NCBI GenBank assembly: GCA_963971405.1
Contig: OZ020485.1
Location: forward strand, 42,281,469 to 42,345,468
Reading direction: 5' to 3'
DNA length: 64,000 bases
DNA from: Psococerastis gibbosa
Lineage: Eukaryota; Arthropoda; Insecta; Psocodea; Psocidae
Under the pieces are notes generated by a model, which saw only the letters and a program-made list of their open reading frames with translations, was not told the origin of the DNA and made no database searches. The position numbers and the translations under genes were made by a program. Positions 22,901 through 37,900 of this stretch are shown one piece after another; the first letter of the stretch is position 1, and every line of letters starts with the position of its first letter.

Positions 22901-25900
22901 ACTAAAATTAAAAAATGGCGTCATGGAATATGTTAAGTACAAACATTTTAATAGATTTCTATAAAAAGAAAAATTATAATTTCCGTCAATGTCATTTGGA
23001 TTCTGCAATGCGAGGTCGGTGGAAACGCCACCTAAGTCTTGAATGTCTGCTAGCACGTCACCTTTTTTGTAAATAGCCCTAGCCGGTCGGTGGAATGGGC
23101 GCCTAATCGCCATGCAACGGGGTCGGTGCTTTTATGAAATCTCCCTACACCTGCAGCCTGATCGAGGCGATTATAATACCGGTGTTAAATAAATACCCTA
23201 GATAACTGTAAACAAACAAATTTTGAATAGCACTTTCCATTACAAATTTATCTTGTTTACATTTTTATTACCAGGGGATTAAATAAATACCGGTATTATA
23301 ATCGCCTCGATCAGGCTGCTGATCGGCCAGAGGGAATTTTTAAATTTGTTCTGCCGGAAATTTTTGGAAGGCAACTGCGCCAGTGTCTTTATCGCCGCTG
23401 GATCTAACCCTGTCCACAAGGCTTCAGATGGTCAGAAAAATATTGCTTTTTGGGGGTGTCATTTTATTGTTGCTGGGAAGAGAGAATGCCCTTTCCGCTG
23501 CAGTCAAATTCGGATGGCCCCCTGGGGATTTCACGTAGATGTCCCTGGACAGGGATCAATGCGGGTCTCTGCTGCATTCTACGTATGCCCGTAGCCCGGA
23601 ATTCTTTTCTACTTTTTGTTACTCGATTTCAGAAAGGAACGATAATTTTTGTTTTAAGCACTAAGTTCTATAAAATTCATATTCGATTTTTTTTATAGAG
23701 TTGAGTTTACTCCATATGAATGCATTTATGCAAAAGGCGGTTAATTTGTCACTTGAAACTGTAAATGCAGGAGAGACAAAAAATCTAAATCTAGGAATCA
23801 CATTAGACTTTTTTATTTCACTTGTAGTAGCAGTCAATGCAACGATTCCAGTGATAGCACCAACACAAAAATTATTTTTTATGACAAATCACCTTTTGCA
23901 TTCATGCTCCTCATATAGCTTTTCAAATGCTTTATGTATTTAATACTGGGTTTAGTGTTGGCGAATTAATAACCACTGCGAGCCTACTGTGGCGATTATG
24001 TTTAATCTTAACCTGGGATTACAAATTTAAGCGAGATAATTTAAGAATGGAAATTAATATTGAAAATTGTTTTGTTAGCATTTTTAACCCCAAGAATAAG
24101 TTAATACTAAACGGAATAGAGTAGGCCCGCTGGTGGAGAATGAGTGGATTATGTTCTCATAACTTGGTGTACCTGTGGTATCTCGCAATCATCGACGGCA
24201 TGGGGTTAATTATATATTGTTTTGTTGCAGATACCCACAGGCCGTGGCTGAGTCTCCGGACAATTGTGGGTGCTCAAATAGGCTGTAAATAGCTCAAGGT
24301 TGGTATCTTACACTAATTCTGTTACGGTATTCCCATACTGCGTTCATGGTAACTACCTCATTATGTTTTAGGCAGGTGGCTCCTTCACAATACTAATCAC
24401 TAGAAGACTGCTAGACATTTTGAAGTTAACTGGTACCAGCCATTATCAGAATGGCTATAATTAGGTGCAATCGTGTATTGCCATTTCTTATACTACCCGA
24501 CCACGATAGGATGGCACTCGGAACACGTGTAAAAATCGAACAAACTCAGTGTTCCGCTTATGCAAGTTTTCGAATAAAGAAAGTGTCCTACTATCGTGTA
24601 CATGATAGATGCCGCCAGTAACCAGCCAGACTTGTCACACTTGCTGATCTGATAGGATTTGGTTGCTCCGCTATTACAGGAATACCCTAACCAGTAAACA
24701 AATTAAGAACCGGTCCGAGTTTACTCGAACATGCTTTCCAATTTATCAAAATTAGTAGATAGAGAAAATGAGTAATTTATGGTAAATAATTTTCCTATGG
24801 CTACCTTTCCGATATCTGGGGGGGGGGGGGGGGGTTGCCCACCTGACGTCACTAGAGGTGAGGTGAATTCTCACATTACCACACAGCAATACTGGCAGGG
24901 CACGCAATGCATTTGAGCGTGAATTTTCTATCATTTTTTCAAAAAAACATTTTTTTGTACCAAACCAAATACTTTTCTGGGAAAGCAACCTGTCCGGTTT
25001 CGTTACTCAATTTAACACCTAAAACATGCCTGAAGGTAGAAATTATCGATGGAAAGGTTTCGCAGAAAAATTATTTTTTATTAATTTTTCATTAAAATTT
25101 AGTTATTTTTATTTTTTTTACCCCCAGAAGCAAACTATCTTGGGGCAAGCGACCCCCCACATTTTATCAACATTAATAACAACTACAATATATGTGAACT
25201 GAAAAGAAATCGTTGGAACCGTTTTTGGGAAATTATTTTTTTAGACGTTTTTTTGGAATTTTTTGAGAACAAAACCCCCTGAAATTGAGTTGGCCCCAAA
25301 TAAAAAAAATCGTCCCGAGGTATGATTTATGTGAACCTACATGCCGAATTTCATCAAAATCGGCCGAGTAGTTTTACCCGGAAATCGACGCACAGACAGA
25401 CAGACAAACATACAGACAGACAGAGCGACAGACAGACATTTCGTAAAAACCACTTTTTTGGGTCCTGGGACCTCAAAACGTATAAGTCCGTTGAAATCTC
25501 GGAATCGAAAATTTCGACCATCACAAAGCTTTCCTTATACTACGTATAAATTGGAAAGCAATAAGGACTTTGTTGAGCATACCTCTACTAAAAAAATGCA
25601 AGCAACCAAGGGAATTCCCTCTAAGGAACAGTTTCATTTAATTTCTTACACGCGTGAAGGGCGTAGCAAATGTAACAAGATTGCCGAAAATAAAGCCGTT
25701 AATAATTGAAGACTATATCGTCTTCATCGATCTTGTTGCTGTGTATCGTAAACCAGTAGGCCGCGGCTGTTGCCTCTTATACCTTCCTATTCCTTTTTAT
25801 TAGATATTGATGATGCGAAACTTTGTGCCCTGAAAGGCTTCTATATGCATAGTGACGGTGTAGAATTTGCAACAAAGTAAGATAATTTTCCTACTATATA

Positions 25901-28900
25901 CTTAAATCAATATCTCCGATAGCACAATTGCAATTGAATGCTGAGTTTCTTCTCGCGTTGAAATTTTTTTTACGTACAGTAAATTTTCGCGAAGTTAATA
26001 CCATAGAATAAATATTTACTAATTTAATACTTAATTTAATACTGTCCAAGTTATATTTCAGGACTGGGCAAATGTTAGATATTTAAGACTTCCATTGCCA
26101 CTTACACTTTTACTAAAACATGTTTGTTGGTAGTGTTGAACAGTAGTCCAACATTATTCTCCTTCTCATGCGGTATAGTAAACGCCCCTAATTATTGTTG
26201 AGTAAATCGGTTGTGTAAACTGGAGTAACTTGGTTTTAGTCAGTTTCGACTTTCGAGATATTGCCAAAATGTTTTTCATAATATTTTCATTACTTGTAAG
26301 TAGATTTTTTAAGAAAAAAACCGATGAGACCAGTAGATAAATATATTTATGGAAGAATGTATGGACTATAACTCACAATTTATTACTTTTCTACTATTAT
26401 TATACTACATGTACTCTTATTTACACATATTTAACATTCAGTATGTACCATGGTGTGATATACATGAGGAAACTCGTGTTACCCGACTTTGAAGTTAAAA
26501 AAAAAAAAAATAAAATAGATGCGGAGCAAAGCGGGGTCAGTGCTTTTATGGAGTCACCCTACACCTGCCAAAAAAGGATTTTTAGTTTTAGTGCAGGAAT
26601 TTTCCCGTGAAACTGATAGGCGACCAAAATTCACCGAATTATCAAATTCATGAAATTTTTTTTTATCAAAAATGAAAAAAACCGTATAATATGGTGTATA
26701 AATATCTCTATAGCCATCGAGCCGAGCAAATTTTTGTAACTTAAAAGAATTTTCTTAAATCAAAAATATTAGCCAACCTATTTTGCGGTGAAACGGTAAG
26801 CTTCCTCTTAAGACTTAATGGATGGGAATTTCCGAAGCATTGTGCTGTGAATCACTGATTTAAAAGTGTTGCCGTTATTTATGAGTTCAACTAGTACGTT
26901 GCATGAACTTTATTAATAACTTGTTATGGTGTGTTTGGAAGGGTGAAACATGTGTTGTACAGTGCACTTAGTATATGATTGTTGCATATGATAGCACTCG
27001 ATTTAAGGTGCTCACATCTCATCAAGACGGCCAATGATATAAAACCTTATTTAATGAAAAAAAAATAAAGTTACCATAGTTTGTACTTGTAAGTACTTCA
27101 CTAAATATTTGCGATGAAATGTCCACTATCCTTGTGCCCCATTAGCTTTGAAAATACTGTAGTAACATTAATTTTTTTGCTTTCCAATTTATATGTAGTA
27201 TAAGGAAAGCTTTGTGATGGTCGAAATTTTCGATTCCGAGATTTCAACGGATTTACACGTTTTGAGGTCACATGAACCAAAAAATGAGGTTTCTACGTTC
27301 TACGTAATGTCTGTCTGTTGGTCGATTTGTGGGCAAACTGCTCGATTGATTTTGATGAACTTTGCCATGCAGGTTCACAAAAATCATATCTCGGGACCAT
27401 TTTTTTTTTTTTTTAATATTTTGGGCTTACTCAATTTTGGGGGTTTCACCCTCCAAAAACTAAAAAAAACGGCTTCAACGATTTTTTTAACGAAATATCT
27501 GTCTGTTCATCGATTTCCGGGCAAACTACTCGGCCGATTTTGATGAAATTTTGCATGTAGGTTCACAAAAATCATACCTCGAGATTTTTATTTTATTTTG
27601 GGCTAACTCAATTTGGGGGGGGGGGTTTTATTCTCAAAAAACGTATAAAAAATTATTTCTCGAAAACGGCTCCAACGATTTCTTTTAAATTCTCATATAT
27701 TGTAGTCGTTACTAATTTTAACAAAATTCGGGGGGTCGCTTGCCCCTTGATAGTTTGCTTCCGGGGGTAAAAAAATAAAAAAAACTCAATTTTCATGAAA
27801 AATGACTAAAAAATAATTTTTCTGTGGAACCTTTCTATCGATGATTTCTACCTTCATGTATGTTTTAGGTGTTTAATAGAGTAACAAAACCGGACAGGTT
27901 GCATTCCCGAAAAAAATATTTGGTTCTGTGCAAAAAATTATATTTTGAAGAAATTATGGAAAATACACGCTCCAATACATTACGTGCCATGTGTCATTGT
28001 TACTACTGTTACAATGTATGGGTCTGTTCGTTCCAGAATAGGCAATTGAGTTTTAAGGGGTTTTTAATGTATATAGAGGGGGACCTCCCCTCGAGGGATC
28101 TGAAATTTAACCATAGGGAAATTATTTACTGTGCAATTACACATGTCCATCTACTAATTTATAAATTGGAAAGCAAGTTCGAGTAAACTCGGAGCAGTTC
28201 TTTTGTAACAATACTAAATCTATCATGAAATGCAATAAAATATTAGTAACAAAATAAAATACAATATTTAGTTTGCGGCAAAGTTTCACATTGAAAACTT
28301 TTTGACATCGTCAGCAGATGGTTATCTCCTTTGTCCTTGGGAGCTTTGGCAATGACTTATTCAAACTTTGGCACCCGCTAAACTTGGCTCGCGATTTTCA
28401 AAACTGCACTGCAATGGAAAATTTCCCAGTTCCGCTAATGATAATACTGAGCATCTTATCTGCTAATACTCAGCCAACTTTGTCTGGTATTAAATTAATT
28501 TGGGTTAATGCATTTCATTGATAGTGGTGTCAGCCAGAATGATAAGCACGGACTTTTATTACTTGTTGATTATGGATTTGGGATTTAAAAATAGGAGACG
28601 TAATGTAAAATAAATATTTAATTAGAACATTTATTAAAATGAATTACTTGTGTAATTTTCAGCTCCAGTTTATGTCTTTACCCTTAACGATGGTTTAGCT
28701 TACCGTAACTTTTCTGTAAAACTACTTTTGTTTCTATTGGTCTCTAAATAAACGACAGGGAATATGAGTCATTAAAATTGTTATTGTAAAAAAAGTGCAC
28801 GCTGGTTGTTTTAATAATTTTTTCGGGTACCGTAGGTCTAGTATTTACAAAGTAATTTTAGCTACCGTATATATGTATTTTTTAACTTAAATGCTAGATA

Positions 28901-31900
28901 TTTCCTGCATTTTTGCACGCATCAAATAATACTCTGCACATTGGAAAAGGTTAATGGCAATAGTGTAATACTATTTAACGAGGGGTCAGCTGGACTTACA
29001 TTGCCTGCTGTGTTTATAGTCATTAGAGGCAGGGGTCTCAGAGGCATCGAACGATTAGGACGGAGCCCATCGTAAGGGGGTGCTGGGGGCTACGTTTCGG
29101 GAGTGGGTGCTACTCCTATCATCAGGCTTAGTCCTGAGATGTTCTGAGTTCTGGGCGATTAACTCATTGCTCTTGTATTCTACTCTGAATTATTGAATTG
29201 CCTGCTGTGTTAATAGTCATTAGAGGCAGCGGTCTCACTGTTCCCCTGACAATGAGCTCTGCCTTAATTATTCGATGACTGTGAGGCCCCTGCCTCGAAT
29301 GACTATTTACACAGCAGGTAATGTAAGTAAAACCAACCTTTTATTAAATAATACACTGCCTTCAAAATACTGTAGTGTAGCTCTTACCCAAAATGACTTC
29401 GGCTGTAGCCTCATGTGACAAACATGTTTGATTTTGTGGGGAGTGCTGGTGAAGCAGACAGCCTCGGAGTCATCCTAGGCGAGATAGAGAATGTACTTGA
29501 GTTCATAGCCCTAATTCCGCCATTTTGGTTCAAAAATTCGAACCTTTGTTTTTCAGATGGAGGTGGTCGATCCCGAAACTCTGTTGGAATGGCTGAGCAT
29601 GGGGGCAGGAGAGGAGCGGGACATGCAGCTCATCGCGTTAGAACAGCTCTGCATGTTGTTACTTATGTCTGATAATGTTGATCGCTGTTTTGAAAGGTAA
29701 GTACTGTATAAGTTTTGTACAATTTGTAATTGGCGCAGTCACTGATGATCATCTAGGCACGCGGAATGAAATTGGGGACCAGGGGAATTTATAAAAGTGC
29801 AACGTCTAAGATGGCTGCTGTGAGAATTTCAGAAAGCTGTATGCCGAACAGAATGTATACAAAGTAAGCATGGCAAGAAGGCGACGAATTAGAAACCGAC
29901 CTCCGCTGGTTGGGAGTTTGTAGATGGCGGAGCGTCGTGCAAAACTGAGATAACTGGAGGAGTGTTGACGAACAGGCCATAGCCCAACAAGGGCTGTACA
30001 GCCGGAAGAAGTATACCAGAATATAGAGGTGGGGCGTGACAGATATTTCCAGGAGCAATAGTGACCGATGACAGTGACTCGACAGTCACTGATACAAATA
30101 CTGGTGATTTCTGTCACTGGAGTGACTGCTTTTGATCCTGCTATCTAAGTAATCTTGGTACATCTTGGTATGAGTAATCAAAAGTCACTGTCACTTCTCT
30201 TGACAGTGATTTATACAAGTTACATAGACTTATTCGTTTCGCTTAACAATTAAAGTCGGTTATTCTTTTGTTTAGTTATGCTAAGAAATTTAAGAAGTAG
30301 TAATATAGATACGGTATATATATATAAACTAAAAGCTAGCCAGATATGGAGCAGTCACGGTGACAGCCTCGGGCATACCTTATGTTTAGCTTACGTGAGA
30401 CGATCGGAAAGCATTTTGGGGAATTTCGCTTGAGACTGCCTAGTGCATAGGCTAAACCTGAGCGAGTTACTTGCTCTTGCATGCGACTATTAGAGTATTA
30501 GAAACAAAGCTATTTAAAATATAGCCTAAATCGTTGATAGAGAGACAGTGACTCAAATCACCAGTGACAGAAGTAACGCCCCACCTCTACCAGAATACCA
30601 GGGCAAGGCCGTGGCCAAGATTTTTTTTCGGGGGGGGGGGGGGGTTAGAAATTTCATTGGGTATTACATAGTGGTTTTTATTTTTCCTTTCAAAATCCGA
30701 TTCTATCTAGTATGAAGTCATTTCATTTCGGGGGGGGGGGGGGGGCTTTTGAATCCCCATCAATCCCCCCTTGGCTACGGCCTTGTACCTGGGAATACCT
30801 GTGGAAAATAAGGATTTTCCACATGTCGATAATCTATATTTTGCAGCTGGCGCTGGACTTTACCGTCTATGACTGACCGCAGTCACCACACTCAGTAATG
30901 TCAAGATGTATGGATTATGTATCAATATTCCATTGTACTGTGTTAAAACCTCTTACTTATAGTATACTAATGTGTTGTTCAACTACCGTCTATGAATGAC
31001 CGTAGTCACCGCACTCAGTACTGTCAAGATATATGGATTATCTGCCAATATTCAACTGGACTGTGTTGAAATCTCTAGTTTATATACTTATGTGTTGTTA
31101 AGGCGATAGTGATAGTAAATGTAACATTGACGGAAATTTAAATTTTTCATTGATACACGCCATTCCACTGTTTTTTTCAACTATTGATTACTTTTCTTCT
31201 GCGCCAAATTTTTGAAATTTGCATTAATTGTTTTTTGAAATTTTGTTTGTATTTGTTTTCTTCGTACACTTATTATTTTTAATAAAACCTAATAATAGTA
31301 GGAGATCCGAAGTAAGATCGACCTTCACCGATCTGTTTAATGGATGAAAATAGTTTTATAAACAATAAAATGTTTGTACTTAACATATCCCATGACGCCA
31401 TTTTAGTTTGTTATTGTTTGCAACGCGTGATTTTACTCTATCATCATTGATCAATTTTAACTATGGCATAGAGTAACATTCAAATTTCCGTCAATACTAC
31501 ATTTACTATCACTATTGACGTTGGTGGAATAAGCGCCTAAACTTAGGTTCCATTAATTACGCGTCACATAAATAAATGACCAGATGAAGCCAAATTTAGA
31601 TGTTGAATGATAGTGCAGGTAGTGCGGCGTTTTAACGCGACAGAAACATCGTAGTATCCAACGGAAAAAAAACGCTGCATTACGAAATAAATGAATCCTG
31701 GCCTTAGGGCGATATGGGTGAATTCTTTGGGCACTTTAACATTTCTTATTTACAGTACGTACTCATATTACAATGTTTGCTCTTTGTCTGCGACCTTGGC
31801 GCCACTCAAAACAGAAAAGTTTACTATTTTGGCCGGAATATGTCCAAACCCTGACTCGAATGCTTGGAATGATCCCCTATGTTTTTCCCGGCCGCACATT

Positions 31901-34900
31901 GGCCGCTTCGCCAAATCGTTACGTCTCAAGCTTTTACGTAACACTCTCCATAAATACCTCGTATCATGTGCTCGAGCCACAGGGATGCTCAGCTGTTGTT
32001 TGCTTATTTACACATTGCGTGGCTTGGATTGCTTAGTCTTTTAGTTACATTCGCTAACGATTTCCGGGTGTTGTTTCTGAAATTTATTTGACTCCTTACT
32101 GAGGCCGGCCGTTTTAATTGGTTCAGGAATGCCTTGTCCTCTCATTGATGGGCGCTAGTATTTAACAAGTATTGATCGATTTAACACAAGTATTACCTAC
32201 AGAGCCGACTGAAGAGGTTATTCGGATACATTCATTGAATTGTTTGTATGCGAAAAATCTTTTAATTAAAAAAAAAAAATTGAGGCAGACATTTGAGATG
32301 ATTGCTGGTATGGAAGAAGAAGAGAAGCTGGTATGGTAAATGCCAAAAGTGGGTACAGCCAATAAAAAAACAGGGCTTCATAAATACTGGGAATCCCTAG
32401 TTAAAAGATGCTAACCAATGAAAATAGGAATGATTTTAAATTTTAAACTTTTATCTGTTTACAGTAGTTGCAAATGACAAAGTTAAAATTAAAGTCTGCC
32501 GCTCGAGTATTATTGCTTAGTTAGTATAACTAATGGATTAAGAAAATATATATTCTACTTTGTAACTTTTAAATTAAATAGCCTACTAACTGTGAAGTAT
32601 AATTTCACGTTAGTAAAAGTTGATTTGCGTCTGCCTATCTCGTCGAGGAGCATATACCTGTAGTAGTAGTTGTAGTATTCGTCGGGTTAATAACGACTTA
32701 GGCCTCATATTTGGGCCCATAGAGCGACCCCGACTTGACTGTCCTACGCCAGCCCATAGGACAGTGGACCTCCTGATTATAGTGGATTCCGAACCACTTG
32801 GGAAACACAGTGAAGTCACAAGATTAGTTCGGAGGTGACCAGGACAAGTCCCACCATGTTTCCCTACCGGCACTGTGCCCAAGACCAAGTTATCTGCAGC
32901 TTCGAACCTGCTCTGGTCCGCTGGATTCAACTTGGTATGGCGGCCGGCCGACAAACCCTGTAAGTAGAGGATTTAGTGATCTTTGTACTTGTGCGGGCTT
33001 GTCGTCCCGCGGTTAAGACGATGCCCCGGATACTAGACATAGATCGTAGGTTCGTAGGTCCTAACCTATATGACGAGGAATATATGCTGTCATATATTGA
33101 ATAAACCTTTCGGTGCCCATTCCATTGACCGGCTAGGGCTATTTCCAAAACGGTGACGTGGTAGCAGACACTCAAGACTTAGGTGGCGTATCCACCGACC
33201 TCGCATTGCAGAATTGACGGAAATGTTTATTTTCCTCTATGCCATAGTTAAAATTGATCAATGATCATACAATAAAATCACAAACAAACTAAAATTAAAA
33301 AATGGCTTCATGGGATATGTTAATTACAAACATTTTAATAGAGATCTATAAAAAGAAAAATAAACATTTCCATCAATGTCACTTGCAATCTGCAATGCGA
33401 GGTCGGTGGAGATGCTACCTAAGTCTTGAGTGTCTGCTACCACGTCACCGTTTTGGAAATAGCCCTAGCCGGTCAATGGAATGGGCGCCTTCTGCAACTA
33501 TGCACTAAAGTAAGCTCACAGGCCTGTTTGGGTAGATTGTTGTGCTAACCTGTCTAACAATGCGAATCTTGTCGAAGAGTATATAAGTAGAGGATTTTGA
33601 AGTCACTACTTGTCGGGCTTGTGGTTCAGTGGTTAAGACGATGCCCCAGTAGGGTTAGATCGTGGGTTAGAATCTAATTCCGCTAATTTCGGTTGCGTCT
33701 ACCTCGTTTGTTATTGTTGTTATTAGTGCGACCCCGGCATAATTTGGCGAGTTCACCATCAGCTGCGGGGATCGATGGCCTGGCGAGTGGCCCACAGCCC
33801 AGGCCATTCGCCAGTGTCGACATTGGACTATTTCCCGCGCTGTTTACACTCTGTACCACAACATACTTTTGTTTTACTTATTTTATGCTTTGTTGAAGAG
33901 GAGGACTATTTTGCTTGTGACGTACGACATACTGAGTGCGCGTCAATATGTGTCGTCAAGCAGATTAAGTTTACTATAGTATTGAGGTCAAGGCATTTAC
34001 CAGCAGAGTGGGCCCCCTCTGCTTCCCGCATGTTTTCCCACATAGGCTTCTGTGAAATATTTCCCTAAGAGTGATTTATTGCTATTTTCACGAGTTTCAA
34101 GTGTAGTATTTTATGCTTGGGTTATGGTTCCCCGGGTCCTGCATTTCTGTAGCGTATGGCTTCTTCTGACACTCGGATGTTACATTTTTTCTTATCATTG
34201 CATTTCGGCGGGGTTTCCACCGACCTCTCATTGCAGAATGCAAAGACATTGACGTGGTAGCAGACATACAAGACTTAGGCGGGTATTCTACCGACCTCTC
34301 ATTGCAGAATGCAAATGACATTGACGGAAATTTGAATTTTTCTTTTTATAGAAATCTATTAAAATGTTTGTACTTAACATATCCCATGACGCCAATTTTT
34401 AATTTTTGTTTGTTTGTGATTTTACTCTATGATCATTGATCAATTTTAACTATGACTTTTTAGTGCAGTGGACATAAATATGTAGCTCTCTTCCAAATAA
34501 CTGTTGCTTTCCTATTTATACATACTAAGTTTAAGGAAAGTTTTGAGATGGGCAAAATGATCGATTTTGAGATTTTAGCGGATTTACACGGTTTGAGGTC
34601 CCTGGAACAAAATAGTGTTTTTTTTTCTCGAAATATCGGTCTGTTCTTCGATTTATAGGGTGGGTTTTGATTAAATTCGGTGTGTTGGTTCACAAAAATC
34701 ACGTCTCGGTTCCATTTATTTTTATTTTGGGGGGTTTTACCCTCCCAAAAACTACAAAAAACAGCTAAAAAGTTTTCTAAAAAACGGCTCCAACTATTTT
34801 TTACCTGTGAACTAGTCATATTGTCTATCTCGGTACCTATACTAGTGTACAAATAGGAAATCTTGTACGAGCTGACTCGTACCGGTTCGAAGTAGAATCA

Positions 34901-37900
34901 GGTTGCTGCTGAGCTTCCGAAATACAATCTTAGAAGTCTACGCAGTTCCACTGAACATGTAGACCGCAGATGTTGACGAAACGTTTGGAAGTACACTATC
35001 AGAATGACCACGGCCTATCATCCCGGATTCTGCTGCTTCGTCACGAAAGCCTTTGTAATTATATCGTACTAGTTCATTTTTTAAGTGATGGAGTTCTAAG
35101 CTAAGTATGCGTTATTAAGTTGTGCTGTGAAGCAGTAAGATTCTCTGTATTGGCCTTCAATCGCGGATATGGTAATATAGTGCAGTTTCACTTCTTCACG
35201 TTATTGTGCCATTTTTAGGCTGATTCATGGGTTGAGATTAAAAATTGTCAAATCTTATGATGTAAGCTTAATATACGTGACTTGCCGTCTTCTCCATATC
35301 CCTCAAATGGTCATAAGATATTGCAACTTTTTCGTCAGTCACATGTTATCATATGTAAAGCTGTCTAAAATAAGATAATTAATTGTCAGACATTGTGAGT
35401 GATCGCTCCTCCGAGTTCAACATGAGCATTTCCTTGGCCAAATCGGGGACACCGAATCCCAGTTAGCTTAGATTACAGAGATATGTCAGACCCTTCATTG
35501 GGTTTTAAAAGAAATGTGACAGGTCACTCAAAGCTATTTTGGCTGTTTTCTGTTGCAGGTAGATAACTTAGTTTATCTCTGGTTTATTAACTGCGAAATT
35601 CCTCCATTAGGGGTTGTCCATTAATCACGTGATGCTTTTTTAATACATTGTTTAGACTACCCCCCTCCCCCACCAAAAATCACGTGTATACAAAGAATCT
35701 TAACATGTTTATCGTATTATTTTTAAATACAGGACTGGTATAAAGTATAATCTAATTTTATTCTAGAAAATTAAGGACCATGATAAAAATGTCTAGGCAC
35801 GAGGACTTCGTTCATTGCCAGGCAACAGCGAGTCAAAGTCACACTACACACCGCTTTTCGGTTTAGAAATCACGCATTTGACCAAAAAAAAAAAAAAAAT
35901 ACACGTGATATTTTACTATAACCCCTATGCTCCCTTGTGATATTTTTTGATTTTTGCCGAACCACCCCCCCCCCCCTTTCGAACCGCACGTGATTAATGG
36001 ACAGCCCTTTAGTTGTTTCATAGTGTGGATCAAGAGACAGATTTCAAAATATTTTGAAAACAAGGAATGGTCGAGAATTTTTGATGAAACTAATTAATTT
36101 CTCGTTCCACAGCTGCAAAGTTAAGTGGTCGGATGAACAATTAATAAAAAATGCGAACTTTATCTAAAAGCTGGCTTTCCACGTTCGGGTACTCTTAATC
36201 TATAAACAATATAAATAAACCGATAATTATACAATTGATACTAAAAATAAAAATGGTTTAATGCACTCAATCCGGTTTTCCTAAGTAAAAGGAGAGGAAA
36301 TTAAATTTTTCTCACCTGCGAAAGGTTGAATTTTTTATGTATTTTTCATTTGACCACTTTCCCATCTTTGCGGCTGTAGAACGGGAAATTAATTAATTTC
36401 GTCAAAAATACACGCACATTCCTTGTTAACAAAATAGTTTGAAATTTGTCAATTAATAATTAGGCGCGGTTTGGTCTTTTCTTCTTGTGAATGGGGTTAA
36501 TTTGCGTTTTTATGTAAGACCTATCTGAAGTCTTCGAACGTTGCGGTATTCATCTTAAAAAGAGAGGGAGGGGTCCCAGATGCCTTAGAAACACCGTTGG
36601 CAATCTTTTATTTTTGCCTAAGAAATTGTTACATCTTCCCGTGAAATTCTCTGTAACTTTCATTGTCTTTTTTATCTCTTGAATTTTTCCCGACTATCTG
36701 GTTTTCCTCAAAAACAAGCTTTCGATGACTGTATTGTGTTTTGGGGGGCTATTTTGAAGTTCCGCATTACACCTGATAATATATCTGCATTTTTTTTTGT
36801 CGAAATCACGGTAAGTTGGCTGAAGTATTCTATGCGCGGCGTGTTGTGCGATTTAACAGTCATCTTACAAATGATATATATGCGATGCGAGCTTTCGTAA
36901 ATACAATTTGTAAGAGGACTGTTGATCGCGTTACACTTGCACAGTGTGCCTGAATCAACTTTCCATGATTCTCAATGCCTGCGACGGATGGCTAGCTCTC
37001 AGCGTAGTTTTACTTTAGACCCGGGGTGGGCACTAATATTGTTGCTTATGAGCCAAGCGATCGACCACTAATTTTTGTGTTATTCTTATTTATACTATTA
37101 CAACTATGGTGCCAAAATATTTGACAATCGACTTCTACACCTCTCGCGTTCAACTTCTTGCCCACTCCTGCTTTAGCTAGACTACATCCCACCTCAATTT
37201 TATGATTTAACAATATCTGTTGAATCCCCACGTCTTATTTTCTTAGGTTGACAATTGACATCCCGTGTTTCAAGAGTTGATTTGATCGACATTGTAGGAT
37301 GTGTCTGGGATTGAAAATTGGATAGGTAATGATCAATTGTTCATTTCCTGTAGAGGATGGTGGTTGCTTAGGGACAAAAGCCAGCTTAGGAACGGGATGA
37401 GCGCAATTAATGCCAGTTAGATCTGACCAAGGTAACAGATTAAGAATGAGTAAAACAGAGTGCGTGTGAATATATTTATCTCATGCTTTAACCGAGGGAT
37501 CTCAGAACCAACAAAAGCTCTTTTTCATTCACATCCAATTAGCCATTTACACATAACCTTTTGTTGTACTACTCAAGCCGAAGCCTTTGCTAGAACTGCC
37601 AAGAGAAAGCGTACTGTTAACATTGGTCAACCTTGGATCACCTTAAAATAGGCTGATTTCTTTTTTATTTAAGGCAATACTTAAAGTTAAATGGAAATTT
37701 CCGAAGTATTCGCTGTGAATCACTGATTTAAAAATGTTATGTTATTTATGAGTTCAACTAGTATGTGGCATGAACTTTAATAATCACTTGTTATGGTGTG
37801 TTCGGAAAGGTGAAACTGTGTTGTATTGTACAATGTACTTAGTAGCATATGCTTCATTTTTGTGACGCGATTATTGCATATGATATGACTGGAATCATGG

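Noticed and set aside
23346..23698. Two overlapping 82-codon frames
   Set aside because: No family recognised, both frames equally plausible, no start context; left as unassigned.
25385..25440. CAGACAGACA array, possible CRISPR or satellite
   Set aside because: Simple tetranucleotide expansion inside the 830-bp repeat; no spacers.
31691..32044. 117-codon open frame in HECTD1 intron 2
   Set aside because: Three overlapping frames on both strands, no motif, no splice or promoter context, and low-complexity composition; it looks like chance.
32985..33075. Possible tRNA gene
   Set aside because: B-box-like GGTTCGTAGGTCC, but no cloverleaf by eye and a second diverged copy 600 bp away; called SINE-like.
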